A program made the translations under genes and the position numbers. From the NCBI GenBank assembly GCA_017622235.1, contig JAGARN010000005.1, positions 124,001 through 188,000 of the forward strand: DNA of 64,000 bases, given 5' to 3'. This stretch comes from Spirochaetaceae bacterium (GTDB lineage: Bacteria; Spirochaetota; Spirochaetia; Treponematales; Treponemataceae). The notes beneath the pieces are model-generated. The model was given only the letters and a program-made list of their open reading frames with translations, was not told the origin of the DNA and did no database searches. Below are positions 17,283 to 25,207 of the stretch, piece by piece (position 1 is the first letter of the stretch; every line of letters starts with the position of its first letter).

Positions 17283-18449
17283 TTAAAAATTAAAAATCAA
17301 AGATATAACCGTCAAATCGCTAGCAGCAAACTGGTTTACTAAAGATTCAAACTTTACGTTTACCTTTTTGCAAGCTTCTTCAAGATATGATAGATAATAT
17401 AAACCTAAATCTGTACCTTCTTGACCTTCCGGTAAATCCCTATAAAAGTCAATAAGAGAACGCTTGTTTAAGTCAGCAGATTTTTTTGTTTCAATATTTT
17501 CTTTTACTTCTTGGAACTCATCATCTTTATTGTACAAAGTTATTTGAAGCCTTCCCTGCTTTCCGATAGAAGTTGAACCACCACCTAGTTTCCAAGAAAG
17601 GAAAACGAGTTCGTGTTTACGTTGCATTTCTGTAATTATTTTTTTTCGGATATCTGGATCGTATATCAAAGTTTCAACTTCATCTATACCTCTATACATG
17701 ATTTTTGCTTCTTTTCGCATATTGGTGTTTTCACTATTTAGAGCCAGTTCCATCACCATAACCGAAATATATTCAGCTACTTTGCTTTTTTCTGTATAAG
17801 AGTTTAAAATCGTACGTGTTCTTGAAAGGATTTCTTCAAAACCGGGTTTGCCAAAAAATTTTGTTATAATAAACCAGTTCAGCAAACTCATGCGATTTAG
17901 GAATTTTTCTGTCATGAGCAAGTAAATATTTTTTTCTTCTGGGGTAAAATCTGGATTTTTTAATATACCTTCCCAAAGAGGCTCAAGGATTTGTTTGCGA
18001 GCTTTTGCAATGGTTGAATCCATATTTGTCATACGAGAACGCAACTGAGAATCACTCATTTTTGTACGTTCATCAATAAGTTGAGACGGATTAGTTCTGT
18101 TATGTTTTCTTACACAGTCAGAATCAGTTAAAGCCATAAAAATTTCTCTATCAAATTGTTTGTACAAAAGTGAAAAAACAATTAGCTTAGATAAATCCAT
18201 AACCTCTTGTCTAGAAGAAGCAAATTCTGACATAGAAATTTCTATCTTAGAAATATAATCTGTAAGAATCATTTTTTGAATTGATTGTGGCGAAAAAGTA
18301 TCCATTGAGATGCCATATTCTTCTACATTATCTGCCAACTTTATACGCAAAAGTTTCTTTCTGTTCTGTATAAAATATGATGATCCCTCTTCTGTAAGGA
18401 TTACTTTTAAGGGAAGTTTAAGCAATGTCTTTTTTTCTGTACCACTCAT
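17283..18449 (-). CDS. Conserved protein of unknown function, possible GHKL-like fold
   Basis: The 388-residue protein has no signal peptide or membrane span. In its second half I see features that weakly recall GHKL ATPases: VMELALNSENTN near residue 240 resembles an N box (E...N), and the final GTDLGLYYLSYLEEACKKVNV followed by alternating strand residues resembles the G2 box and closing strand of histidine-kinase ATPase domains. The G1 box D-x-G is not clear. The first half is helical and contains CVRKHNRTNPSQLIDERTKMS. It heads the operon with the lipoprotein, trmB and ligA, has AGGAGAT before the ATG, and a TTTACA/TATAAT promoter. Function is unknown; the fold proposal is tentative. Confidence 0.6.
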   Translation of the reverse strand: MSGTEKKTLLKLPLKVILTEEGSSYFIQNRKKLLRIKLADNVEEYGISMDTFSPQSIQKMILTDYISKIEISMSEFASSRQEVMDLSKLIVFSLLYKQFDREIFMALTDSDCVRKHNRTNPSQLIDERTKMSDSQLRSRMTNMDSTIAKARKQILEPLWEGILKNPDFTPEEKNIYLLMTEKFLNRMSLLNWFIITKFFGKPGFEEILSRTRTILNSYTEKSKVAEYISVMVMELALNSENTNMRKEAKIMYRGIDEVETLIYDPDIRKKIITEMQRKHELVFLSWKLGGGSTSIGKQGRLQITLYNKDDEFQEVKENIETKKSADLNKRSLIDFYRDLPEGQEGTDLGLYYLSYLEEACKKVNVKFESLVNQFAASDLTVISLIFNF

Positions 18450-18474
18450 TCAGAACATCTCCTAGCAATATATT

Positions 18475-18503
18475 ATTATACACAAAGGTACTTGAATTGT
18501 AAA
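18475..18503 (-). promoter_or_regulatory. Promoter of the 18.4-14 kb (trmB-ligA) operon
   Basis: Minus strand TTTACA (18503-18498), 17-nt spacer, TATAAT (18480-18475). Its -35 box abuts the -35 box of the divergent promoter, so the two compete for the same DNA. Confidence 0.7.
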
Positions 18504-18521
18504 CAGAAATTATTATATTCT
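18492..18521 (+). promoter_or_regulatory. Promoter of the 18.5-kb membrane protein gene (leaderless arrangement)
   Basis: TTGAAT (18492-18497), 18-nt spacer, TATTCT (18516-18521), 6 nt before the ATG at 18528. The TTG of the -35 box could be misread as a start codon in the same frame. Confidence 0.6.
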
Positions 18522-18527
18522 TACTAT

Positions 18528-20543
18528 ATGATTTGTTGCTTCCGGTATGCAAAAAGGCTTTTTGGGCTTATTTCATTACTTTTTTTTTCCTTTTTTCCAC
18601 TTTTTGCACAACCATCAACAGCAATGAATTTGTCAGACAGCCTTTTTGAAAGTTTTTCAGAGCAAGGATTTATACCACAAAAACAAATGCTAGTAGATGG
18701 TCCTTCTCAAACAGATTACCCCTATTCCATTTATATTGAATTAGAAAACCAGATTTTACAAACAGAAACACAACAACTTGTATTTGCAATTCCACAAGAA
18801 ATTGCAAATACAATGAAAGACCAACTTATAGCCTTAATTCAAAACCTAAAACAAACAGATCTACCTGTAAAAGTCACTTTTTTACTACAAGCTGATGAAT
18901 TTTCAAGATTACCCACCATATATACAGATTCAATACCATACGGTACTCAGCGATTTTTAAGTACTATATCCAATCCAGATGATACAGTAGCTATTCTGTT
19001 ATCACCTTTAAGCAATAATAAAGATTCTTTGCCTACTGTAATTTTTGGTTCAGAAGGCAAATTAGCACCACAGTGGTTTGTAGAACAAATTCCTCTGAAC
19101 ATAGCTCAAAGTTCTCTTTTAACATATAGACTTGATTTGGCCCCAAAAGATACAAGACTTTCGGCTTTTTTAAAAGAAGGAATCCCAGCTGTATCAATAC
19201 AATTTGATTCAAGTGATAACACACAGATTCAAACAGTATGTATAGCTTTGAATGAACTTGCACAAAATTTTTCTGTAGAACAAAAAGAAACACGAGTAAG
19301 CGAAAATTATCTTTTTATTCCTTTACCCAATTCTGAAAGACTTTGGATTGCAGAACGTTTAATTATAGTAATTTATCTTATAGCAGGAGCTATTGTTTTG
19401 TTAATTGCTTGTGGTTTTTCTTTTGGAAAGAAAACTAAGCTTTCAAAACAAAACGAATTTTTAAAAACTTGGTATATTATTCCAATTACATTACTTTTAT
19501 CGGTTCTTTCCCTTTTCCTAGGTCAAATAATTGCTGTAAAATTATCAGAGTTTTTTGGAAATTCTCCAATATTAATTCTTTTAATAAAAACAATTTTTTC
19601 TTTTTTGTTTGTTTCATTACTGTTTATTATTTTATTAAAATTTAAAATTCCTCTTTCCTATGTGATATACGGATATTTATTAACTTTAATTTCAATAATG
19701 AACATATTTATTTTTTCATCTATTGATTTAATTTTAATATTTGCATTTATTATTGAATACATAATAATTTATGTAACACGTCTAACACGACGGACAATTC
19801 CCTTACTTATAGCAACATTACTTATGCTTATTCCATTTATTCCCTATGCAAAGAATATATACGATAACGCAGAAACTTCTAAACTAATGAATCTTGTAGC
19901 AACAGGTTTTATTGGAAATCTTTTGTATTCAATGTTGCTTATGCCCTTTCAGATTATGTGGCTAAGGATACTTGTTCGTATAAATGTAATTGGTCAGCAT
20001 AAAAAAATGTCTGGCACAAAAATTTATATGACCTATGCCTTATTTTTAATTGCACTTCTTGCAATATTAATAGGAAGTGTTGCAACAATTTTTTTAATAA
20101 CAGACAATCAAAAAGAAAATGAAAAGTATTCCTCAGAAAATATTTATTTTTCAGAACTAGAAGTTATAAACGAAACAGATTCTTTACAAAAAGATGAATT
20201 AATAACAATAAATACTACAAAACAGGAATATTTAGACCTTGTATTTATAACTTTGGATTTAAAATCTGAACTTCCTATACTAAAATATGAAGTTCTTGTA
20301 AGTTCAGATAACAATACTCCTGTGTATGATTCATACATGAGTTTTGAAATTGTTCAACAAATTGATGGTAGCGTTCAAACTTTATTTGCCCCTCCATATG
20401 AATCGGCTCAAAATACCTCTTTTTCTTTTACGGCTGATGGGAATACAAATCACCGGATTGAAGTTACAGCCTACCTTCAACAAAGCTCCAATAAAGCCCT
20501 ACAAATTGTAGGAAATTCTGTAGTAAAGTCGGAAAAAAACTAA
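18528..20543 (+). CDS. Membrane protein with extracytoplasmic N-terminal domain, unknown function
   Basis: From the ATG at 18528 the product is 671 residues: a signal peptide (MICCFRYAKRLFGLISLLFFSFFPLFAQ), then a periplasmic domain of about 230 residues. The periplasmic domain has a pattern loosely like a peptidase-family M28 fold (VVFAIPQEIANTM..., FLSTISNPDDTVAILLSPLS, GIPAVSIQF) but without visible zinc ligands. About eight membrane helices follow (residues about 270-540), then a C-terminal extracytoplasmic beta domain of about 130 residues. A TTG at 18492 is in frame but is better explained as a -35 box. The stop overlaps the dinB start by one base (TAATG), so the two form an operon. Role unknown. 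Confidence 0.65.
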   Translation: MICCFRYAKRLFGLISLLFFSFFPLFAQPSTAMNLSDSLFESFSEQGFIPQKQMLVDGPSQTDYPYSIYIELENQILQTETQQLVFAIPQEIANTMKDQLIALIQNLKQTDLPVKVTFLLQADEFSRLPTIYTDSIPYGTQRFLSTISNPDDTVAILLSPLSNNKDSLPTVIFGSEGKLAPQWFVEQIPLNIAQSSLLTYRLDLAPKDTRLSAFLKEGIPAVSIQFDSSDNTQIQTVCIALNELAQNFSVEQKETRVSENYLFIPLPNSERLWIAERLIIVIYLIAGAIVLLIACGFSFGKKTKLSKQNEFLKTWYIIPITLLLSVLSLFLGQIIAVKLSEFFGNSPILILLIKTIFSFLFVSLLFIILLKFKIPLSYVIYGYLLTLISIMNIFIFSSIDLILIFAFIIEYIIIYVTRLTRRTIPLLIATLLMLIPFIPYAKNIYDNAETSKLMNLVATGFIGNLLYSMLLMPFQIMWLRILVRINVIGQHKKMSGTKIYMTYALFLIALLAILIGSVATIFLITDNQKENEKYSSENIYFSELEVINETDSLQKDELITINTTKQEYLDLVFITLDLKSELPILKYEVLVSSDNNTPVYDSYMSFEIVQQIDGSVQTLFAPPYESAQNTSFSFTADGNTNHRIEVTAYLQQSSNKALQIVGNSVVKSEKN

Positions 20544-21697
20544 TGTTTTTACACGTTGATTTAGATGCATTTTTTGCTTCTGTGGAACAACTTGATAATC
20601 CAAAAATAAAAGGAAAACCTGTCATTGTAGGAGCATTACCAGGTACAAGTCGAGGAGTGGTTTCTACTTGTTCATACGAAGCAAGACAATACGGTGTTCA
20701 TTCTGCAATGCCTATTGAACGTGCCTATAAATTATGTCCTTGTGGTATATTCATAGAACCCCGAATGAATCGTTACCATCAAATGTCTGAACAAGTAATG
20801 TCTATTTTTTCAGACTTTTCTCCAGAAGTACAACAGATGTCAGTAGATGAAGCCTTTGTAGACCTAACTGGTACAGAACGGTTATTTGGTTCTCCAGAAA
20901 AAACAGCTCAAAAACTTAAATCTTCTGTACTAGAACAAACAGGACTCACAGTATCTGTTGGTTTAGCAACAAATAAATATGTTGCTAAAATTGCTTCTAG
21001 TTTGGCCAAGCCTGATGGATTTTTTCACGTAAAAACAGGTTCAGAAAAAGAATTTATGTCATCCATTCCTTTAAACAAAGTTTGGGGAATTGGAGGAAAA
21101 TCTCTTGAAAAATTAAAATCTGCTGGTTTAATTTCTGTTATTCAGGTACAACAAACTCCGCTTCCTTTGTTAGAGAGTATCCTTGGTAAAGCAGGTGGAA
21201 TGTTTTTGTATAAGGCTGTACGTGGAATGGAAGCTGAATCATTTTCTACAAAACAACATTCACATTCAATAAGTGCAGAAAATACTTTCGAAACAGATTT
21301 ATACGACAAATTTATAATAGGCACTGCTCTTATGGATTTGTGCCATACCGTTATGTTTAGATTACTACGTGAAGGTTGGAGAAGTCGTACAATATGCGTA
21401 AAAATACGGTATAATGATTTTTCAACCTATACAATACAAGATACATATTCTTCTACAATAACTTCTGTAGAAGAACTTTTTCAACGAGCTACCACCCTAC
21501 TAGAAAAAAAATATGACGGTCGAGGGCTTCGTTTACTCGGTGTGGCAGCAACAAATTTAGAAAGTATAAAAGAACCTGAACAGGGTTTGCTTTTTAATGA
21601 AAATAACGAAAAGCAATATAAAGTTCACCAAGCAATATTATCAATAAAAGATAAAAACCCAAACATCACAATAACTAAAGCTAGATTAATTAAATGA
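20543..21697 (+). CDS. dinB: DNA polymerase IV (Y-family)
   Basis: Translesion polymerase of the DinB branch. The 384-residue chain begins with the catalytic palm motif MFLHVDLDAFFASVEQ (metal-binding Asp residues), has VVSTCSYEARQYGVHSAMP, the second catalytic motif MSVDEAFVDLTG near residue 105, a helix-hairpin-helix VWGIGGKSLEKLKSAGL, and a little-finger domain. The C-terminus (QGLLFNENNEKQYKVHQAIL) resembles the beta-clamp-binding tail seen in many DinB proteins (QxxLF-type, here QGLLF). The start codon overlaps the stop of the membrane-protein gene (TAATG), so translation is coupled. No SOS-type operator was recognised. Confidence 0.94.
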   Translation: MFLHVDLDAFFASVEQLDNPKIKGKPVIVGALPGTSRGVVSTCSYEARQYGVHSAMPIERAYKLCPCGIFIEPRMNRYHQMSEQVMSIFSDFSPEVQQMSVDEAFVDLTGTERLFGSPEKTAQKLKSSVLEQTGLTVSVGLATNKYVAKIASSLAKPDGFFHVKTGSEKEFMSSIPLNKVWGIGGKSLEKLKSAGLISVIQVQQTPLPLLESILGKAGGMFLYKAVRGMEAESFSTKQHSHSISAENTFETDLYDKFIIGTALMDLCHTVMFRLLREGWRSRTICVKIRYNDFSTYTIQDTYSSTITSVEELFQRATTLLEKKYDGRGLRLLGVAATNLESIKEPEQGLLFNENNEKQYKVHQAILSIKDKNPNITITKARLIK

Positions 21698-21763
21698 TAC
21701 AATGTTTATAGTTATTTTACAAATCAACTTTATGGAATTTACAACAGAATTCTAATCTCTGTG

Positions 21764-21792
21764 TTGACAAAAAATACTGGCTTTGATATTAT
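21764..21792 (+). promoter_or_regulatory. Promoter of tRNA-Gln
   Basis: TTGACA (21764-21769), 17-nt spacer, TATTAT (21787-21792), 15 nt before the mature tRNA. It is one of the strongest promoters in the window. Confidence 0.8.
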
Positions 21793-21807
21793 TACATCAC
21801 ATTGCAT

Positions 21808-21878
21808 TCCCCGATTGTGTAATGGTAGCACCTCAGATTCTGGTTCTGATTGTGGGGGTTCGAGTCCTCCTTGGGGAA
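21808..21878 (+). tRNA. tRNA-Gln (anticodon CTG)
   Basis: A 71-nt cloverleaf: acceptor TCCCCGA pairs with TTGGGGA (one G-T), anticodon stem TCAGA/TCTGA holding loop TTCTGGT, T-arm GGGGGTTCGAGTCCTCC, discriminator A. CCA is not encoded. Confidence 0.93.
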
Positions 21879-21910
21879 ATACCGGACGGGAAGCTGTTCG
21901 GTATTTTTTT
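21879..21910 (+). terminator. Terminator-like hairpin between tRNA-Gln and tRNA-Glu
   Basis: ATACCGGAC pairs with GTTCGGTAT (one G-T) and is followed by seven T. If efficient it would separate the two tRNAs, yet tRNA-Glu has no clear promoter of its own, so read-through is likely. Confidence 0.75.
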
Positions 21911-21926
21911 GTGGCTAGTGTCTATT

Positions 21927-21998
21927 GGTCCCTTCGTCTATCGGCTAGGACGTGGCCCTCTCAAGGCCAAAAGACGGGTTCGATTCCCGTAGGGACCG
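21927..21998 (+). tRNA. tRNA-Glu (anticodon CTC)
   Basis: A 72-nt cloverleaf: acceptor GGTCCCT/AGGGACC, D-arm with GTCTATCGGCTAGGAC, anticodon stem TGGCC/GGCCA with loop CTCTCAA, T-arm ACGGGTTCGATTCCCGT, discriminator G. CCA is not encoded. Confidence 0.94.
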
Positions 21999-22018
21999 AT
22001 TTCTTCCTAAATACAAAC

Positions 22019-22047
22019 TTGTAATCACCTTTTTTTTTCAGTATATT
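22019..22047 (+). promoter_or_regulatory. Promoter of the RNase II-type gene (leaderless arrangement)
   Basis: TTGTAA (22019-22024), 17-nt spacer, TATATT (22042-22047), then 6 nt to ATG at 22054; no Shine-Dalgarno. Confidence 0.65.
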
Positions 22048-22053
22048 TTTTGT

Positions 22054-23946
22054 ATGATAAAGCTCCATTCACTTGTATTATATAAAAATCAGGTCGCAGT
22101 TGTTACGGGTTTTTTAGATGGTAAAATTTCAATAGAATACTGCACTGTTCTTCCGTCTAGGAACAAGGGAGCTGTATTTACTAATCAAAAAGTAAGAGAA
22201 AAAGACATTGCCCTTCTCTTTGATGGGATGAGTGTACAAAAATCACAACTACCTGAACTTATTCAATTAAATTTGAACGAAAACGATGCCGTACAAATAA
22301 TTACGCCATTGTATGAGCTTATTTCATTGGATGAAGAGTTCCAAAAAGGTATATCCTTTGAAGAATTATGTTCTTTTGCTGGTTTTACAACAGTGTATGA
22401 CTGTTATAAATTATTTGTTGCATTACAAATGACACCGCATTTTGAAAAAATCTCACAAGATAAATTAATTTATCATCCCCTATCAGAACAGCAAATAATA
22501 AGTCTTAACGAAAAAAATATTGCAAAAAACAAAGAACAAGAAGAAAGACAAGCTTTTATAAAACGGCTAAAACAAAAAAAACTATTGATTCCAGATGATA
22601 TTCAACAAATGCAAGATGTTGAAGCTCTAGCTCTAGGCAAAACTGATAAATCTCGTACTCTTAAAGAAGCCGGTTACAAGGAAACTCAAGAAATTGCACA
22701 TAAGTTACTTTTAGAAACAAAAATATGGTCTATACAAAAAAATCCCCATCCTTCAAGATTTGCACTTTCTATGAAATCTTCAACAGAATGTCTTGCAAAT
22801 CCACCTAATGAAGAACGTGTTTTTCTAAATCATATTTCCTATGCAATAGATAATAGTTGGAGTAACGATCCAGATGATGCTATAGCTTTTGATGGAGAGT
22901 TTGTTTGGGTACATGTTGCAGATCCTGCTTCAAGTGTAATACCGGATTCACCAATAGATATTTCTGCTCGAAACAGAGGTTCAACCCTTTATATTCCAGA
23001 AGGTGCTGCACGTATGTTAGCAGAAGAATCTCTTTCAGAGTATGCTCTTGGTCTTTCTGAACAATCAAAAGCACTGTCTTTTAAAATTAAACTAGATGAA
23101 TCAGGAGCAATTACAGATTGTCATGTAATCAAATCCATTGTAAAAGTAAAAAGATTAACCTATGAACAAGCTGATATAGAAAAAGAAAGTCCAGAACTTA
23201 AACCTCTTTTTGATATCGCAGAAAAAAATCGAACAAGACGAAACAACGCCAAAGCTGTATCTATAACGTTACCAGAAGTACATATTTCTGTTCACGAAGG
23301 GAAAGTTACCATAGAACCTCTTTGCAAAACAGAATCACAATCCCTTGTCCAAGAATTTATGCTGTTAGCTGGTGAAGCAGCGGCAAAATATGCTTTTAAA
23401 AACAATATTCCTTTCCCATTTATCAGTCAAGAAAAACCAGATATACCAAACAAATTACCTGAAGGACTTGCAGGTCAATATCGCTTAAGGAAATCAATGA
23501 GAAGTCGCAGCGTTGGAGTTACACCCATGCAACACGCAGGTCTTGGTTTATCAATGTACAGTCAGGTTACAAGCCCTTTACGACGATACGGAGACCTTGT
23601 AGCTCATCAACAACTTAGAGCTTTTATCGATAAACGTACGTTATTAGATAAAGATAAAGTACTTGAACGAATCGCTGCCGGAGATGCTGCTTCTAGTGCA
23701 GCTAGTAAAGCAGAACGACAAAGTAGAATGCACTGGACGCTAGTTTATCTTTTGCAAAACCCAGAGTGGTATGGTGAAGCAATTATCGTTGAAATAAAAA
23801 ACAAACAAGCAATATGTTTTATACCTGCTATTGGAATTGAAACATCTTTAATATCAACTAAAAACCTTCAACTAAATCAAAGCCTAACAGTTAAAGCCGG
23901 AAACATAAATATACCAAATCTAAGTGTAACTTTTATTGAAATCTAA
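22054..23946 (+). CDS. RNase II / RNB-family exoribonuclease
   Basis: I use the ATG at 22054 (MIKLHSLVLYKNQ...), giving 630 residues; the frame runs back into tRNA-Glu, which cannot be coding. The catalytic RNB domain is clear from about residue 255: SWSNDPDDAIAF supplies the Asp cluster that binds Mg2+ in RNase II/R, followed by WVHVADPAS, NRGSTLYIPEGAARMLAEE, VTSPLRRYGDLVAHQQL and the arginine-rich RLRKSMRSRSVGV. The C-terminal S1-like part is short. It degrades RNA 3' to 5'. The family ranges between RNase II and RNase R; the short N-terminal region without obvious cold-shock domains keeps me from choosing. It is expressed from its own leaderless-type promoter. Confidence 0.88.
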   Translation: MIKLHSLVLYKNQVAVVTGFLDGKISIEYCTVLPSRNKGAVFTNQKVREKDIALLFDGMSVQKSQLPELIQLNLNENDAVQIITPLYELISLDEEFQKGISFEELCSFAGFTTVYDCYKLFVALQMTPHFEKISQDKLIYHPLSEQQIISLNEKNIAKNKEQEERQAFIKRLKQKKLLIPDDIQQMQDVEALALGKTDKSRTLKEAGYKETQEIAHKLLLETKIWSIQKNPHPSRFALSMKSSTECLANPPNEERVFLNHISYAIDNSWSNDPDDAIAFDGEFVWVHVADPASSVIPDSPIDISARNRGSTLYIPEGAARMLAEESLSEYALGLSEQSKALSFKIKLDESGAITDCHVIKSIVKVKRLTYEQADIEKESPELKPLFDIAEKNRTRRNNAKAVSITLPEVHISVHEGKVTIEPLCKTESQSLVQEFMLLAGEAAAKYAFKNNIPFPFISQEKPDIPNKLPEGLAGQYRLRKSMRSRSVGVTPMQHAGLGLSMYSQVTSPLRRYGDLVAHQQLRAFIDKRTLLDKDKVLERIAAGDAASSAASKAERQSRMHWTLVYLLQNPEWYGEAIIVEIKNKQAICFIPAIGIETSLISTKNLQLNQSLTVKAGNINIPNLSVTFIEI

Positions 23947-23988
23947 AAAAAAGGTCGGTACATATCAAATAAGCACCGACCTTTTTTT
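23945..23988. terminator. Bidirectional terminator between the RNase gene and the ABC ATPase gene
   Basis: GGTCGGT (23953-23959) pairs with ACCGACC (23975-23981), flanked by eight A on the left and seven T on the right, so it can stop transcription in both directions between the convergent genes. Confidence 0.9.
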
Positions 23989-24001
23989 GCACAAAGCTTG
24001 A

Positions 24002-25114
24002 CTATTCAGTCTTAACTTCTTCGCAAATATTCAATTCTGTTTCTTTATCAAAGAACTTGCTCTTTTCCATGTTAGGAATAAAGTTAGCTGTATCACCAAT
24101 ACGGAATGTATTATCAGGTGATGTACGAGCAATAAGTTGCTGAGATTTAGTTGTAAGATACAACTGTGTGTCAGCACCAAGTGGTTCAATGATAGAAACT
24201 TTCATCTGCATATTGTTTGAAGATGCAGGTGTTTTTGTGTATTCCATATCTTCTGGACGAATACCGAAGTATACTTCCTTACCAATATAGTCTTTAAGAG
24301 CTTTTACCTGCTCTGCAGTTGGTTCAATTTCAAAAGAACCTTCATCAGCAAGAATCTTTCCGCCCTTTTCTATAATCTTTACAGAAACAAAGTTCATTGG
24401 AGGTGAACCGATAAATCCTGCAACAAACTTGTTGATTGGGTGGTTGTACAAATACAAAGGTGAACCAATCTGCTGAACTTTACCGTCTTTCATAACAACA
24501 ATCTTGTCACCCATGGTCATAGCTTCAATCTGGTCGTGAGTAACATAAATCATTGTTGCCTTTAAGCGATGGTGAAGATCAGAAATTTCTGCACGCATCT
24601 GAACACGCAGTTTAGCATCCAAGTTTGAAAGAGGTTCGTCAAACAAGAATACCTTTGGATTACGAACTATAGCACGTCCTACAGCAACACGCTGACGCTG
24701 ACCACCAGAAAGTGCCTTTGGTTTACGATCAAGCAACTTTTCAATGTCAAGAATACGTGCGGCTTCGTTTACACGGCGTTCAATCTCTGCTTTGTCAGTC
24801 TTACGAATTTTAAGACCAAAAGCCATATTGTCATAAACAGACATATGAGGATACAAAGCATAGTTCTGGAAAACCATAGCAATATTGCGATCTTTTGGTG
24901 GAACATCATTCATTAGTTCGCCATCAATATAAAGCTCACCTTCTGTGATGTCCTCGAGACCTGCAACCATACGCAGAGTTGTAGACTTACCACAACCTGA
25001 AGGACCTACAAATACGACGAATTCCTGGTCGTCGATTGTAATGTTAGCGTTGTCAACAGCACGTACATTGCCGTCGTATACTTTTCCAACGCCTTTGATT
25101 TCTACTTTAGCCAT
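24002..25114 (-). CDS. ABC transporter ATP-binding protein, MalK/UgpC/MsmK-type
   Basis: A 370-residue ATPase of the carbohydrate importer class: Walker A GPSGCGKST (about 37-45), Q-loop FQNYALYPHMSV, signature LSGGQRQRVAVGRAI, Walker B VFLFDEPLSNLDAKLR, switch His in VTHDQ, and a C-terminal TOBE/regulatory domain (FVAGFIGSPPMNF, GIRPEDM). Such subunits energise import of sugars or glycerol-3-phosphate and are often shared by several permeases. No permease or binding protein lies nearby, which fits a shared ATPase. AAGGAGG precedes the ATG and a near-consensus promoter lies upstream, suggesting strong expression. Substrate is not known. Confidence 0.92.
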   Translation of the reverse strand: MAKVEIKGVGKVYDGNVRAVDNANITIDDQEFVVFVGPSGCGKSTTLRMVAGLEDITEGELYIDGELMNDVPPKDRNIAMVFQNYALYPHMSVYDNMAFGLKIRKTDKAEIERRVNEAARILDIEKLLDRKPKALSGGQRQRVAVGRAIVRNPKVFLFDEPLSNLDAKLRVQMRAEISDLHHRLKATMIYVTHDQIEAMTMGDKIVVMKDGKVQQIGSPLYLYNHPINKFVAGFIGSPPMNFVSVKIIEKGGKILADEGSFEIEPTAEQVKALKDYIGKEVYFGIRPEDMEYTKTPASSNNMQMKVSIIEPLGADTQLYLTTKSQQLIARTSPDNTFRIGDTANFIPNMEKSKFFDKETELNICEEVKTE

Positions 25115-25148
25115 TAAATTGGCCTCCTTAGAATTATTTTATGGTTAC

Positions 25149-25177
25149 ATTATAATCCATACTTTAAATACTGTCAA
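25149..25177 (-). promoter_or_regulatory. Promoter of the ABC ATPase gene
   Basis: Minus strand perfect TTGACA (25177-25172), 17-nt spacer, perfect TATAAT (25154-25149), about 35 nt before the ATG, with an AAGGAGG ribosome-binding site in the leader. Confidence 0.85.
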
Positions 25178-25205
25178 ATAGTTTTTTTTTAAACTATTTG
25201 TCAGT
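25170..25205. repeat. 15-bp near-perfect inverted repeat overlapping the ABC ATPase -35 box
   Basis: The arms ACTGTCAAATAGTTT and AAACTATTTGTCAGT (one mismatch) flank a T-rich centre. It lies just after the stop of the TIGR03545-like gene, so it may end that transcript, but there is no strong T run beyond the stem on the minus strand. The arm nearer the ATPase gene contains its -35 box. Confidence 0.6.
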
Positions 25206-25207
25206 AT

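Noticed and set aside
18492..18527. TTG start for the membrane protein before dinB
   Set aside because: This TTG is the start of a TTGAAT -35 box; an ATG at 18528 with a proper signal peptide fits better.
21952..22053. Upstream extension of the RNase II-type ORF into tRNA-Glu
   Set aside because: The codons overlap a complete tRNA-Glu (21927-21998); the ATG at 22054 with a promoter 6 nt upstream is the better start.
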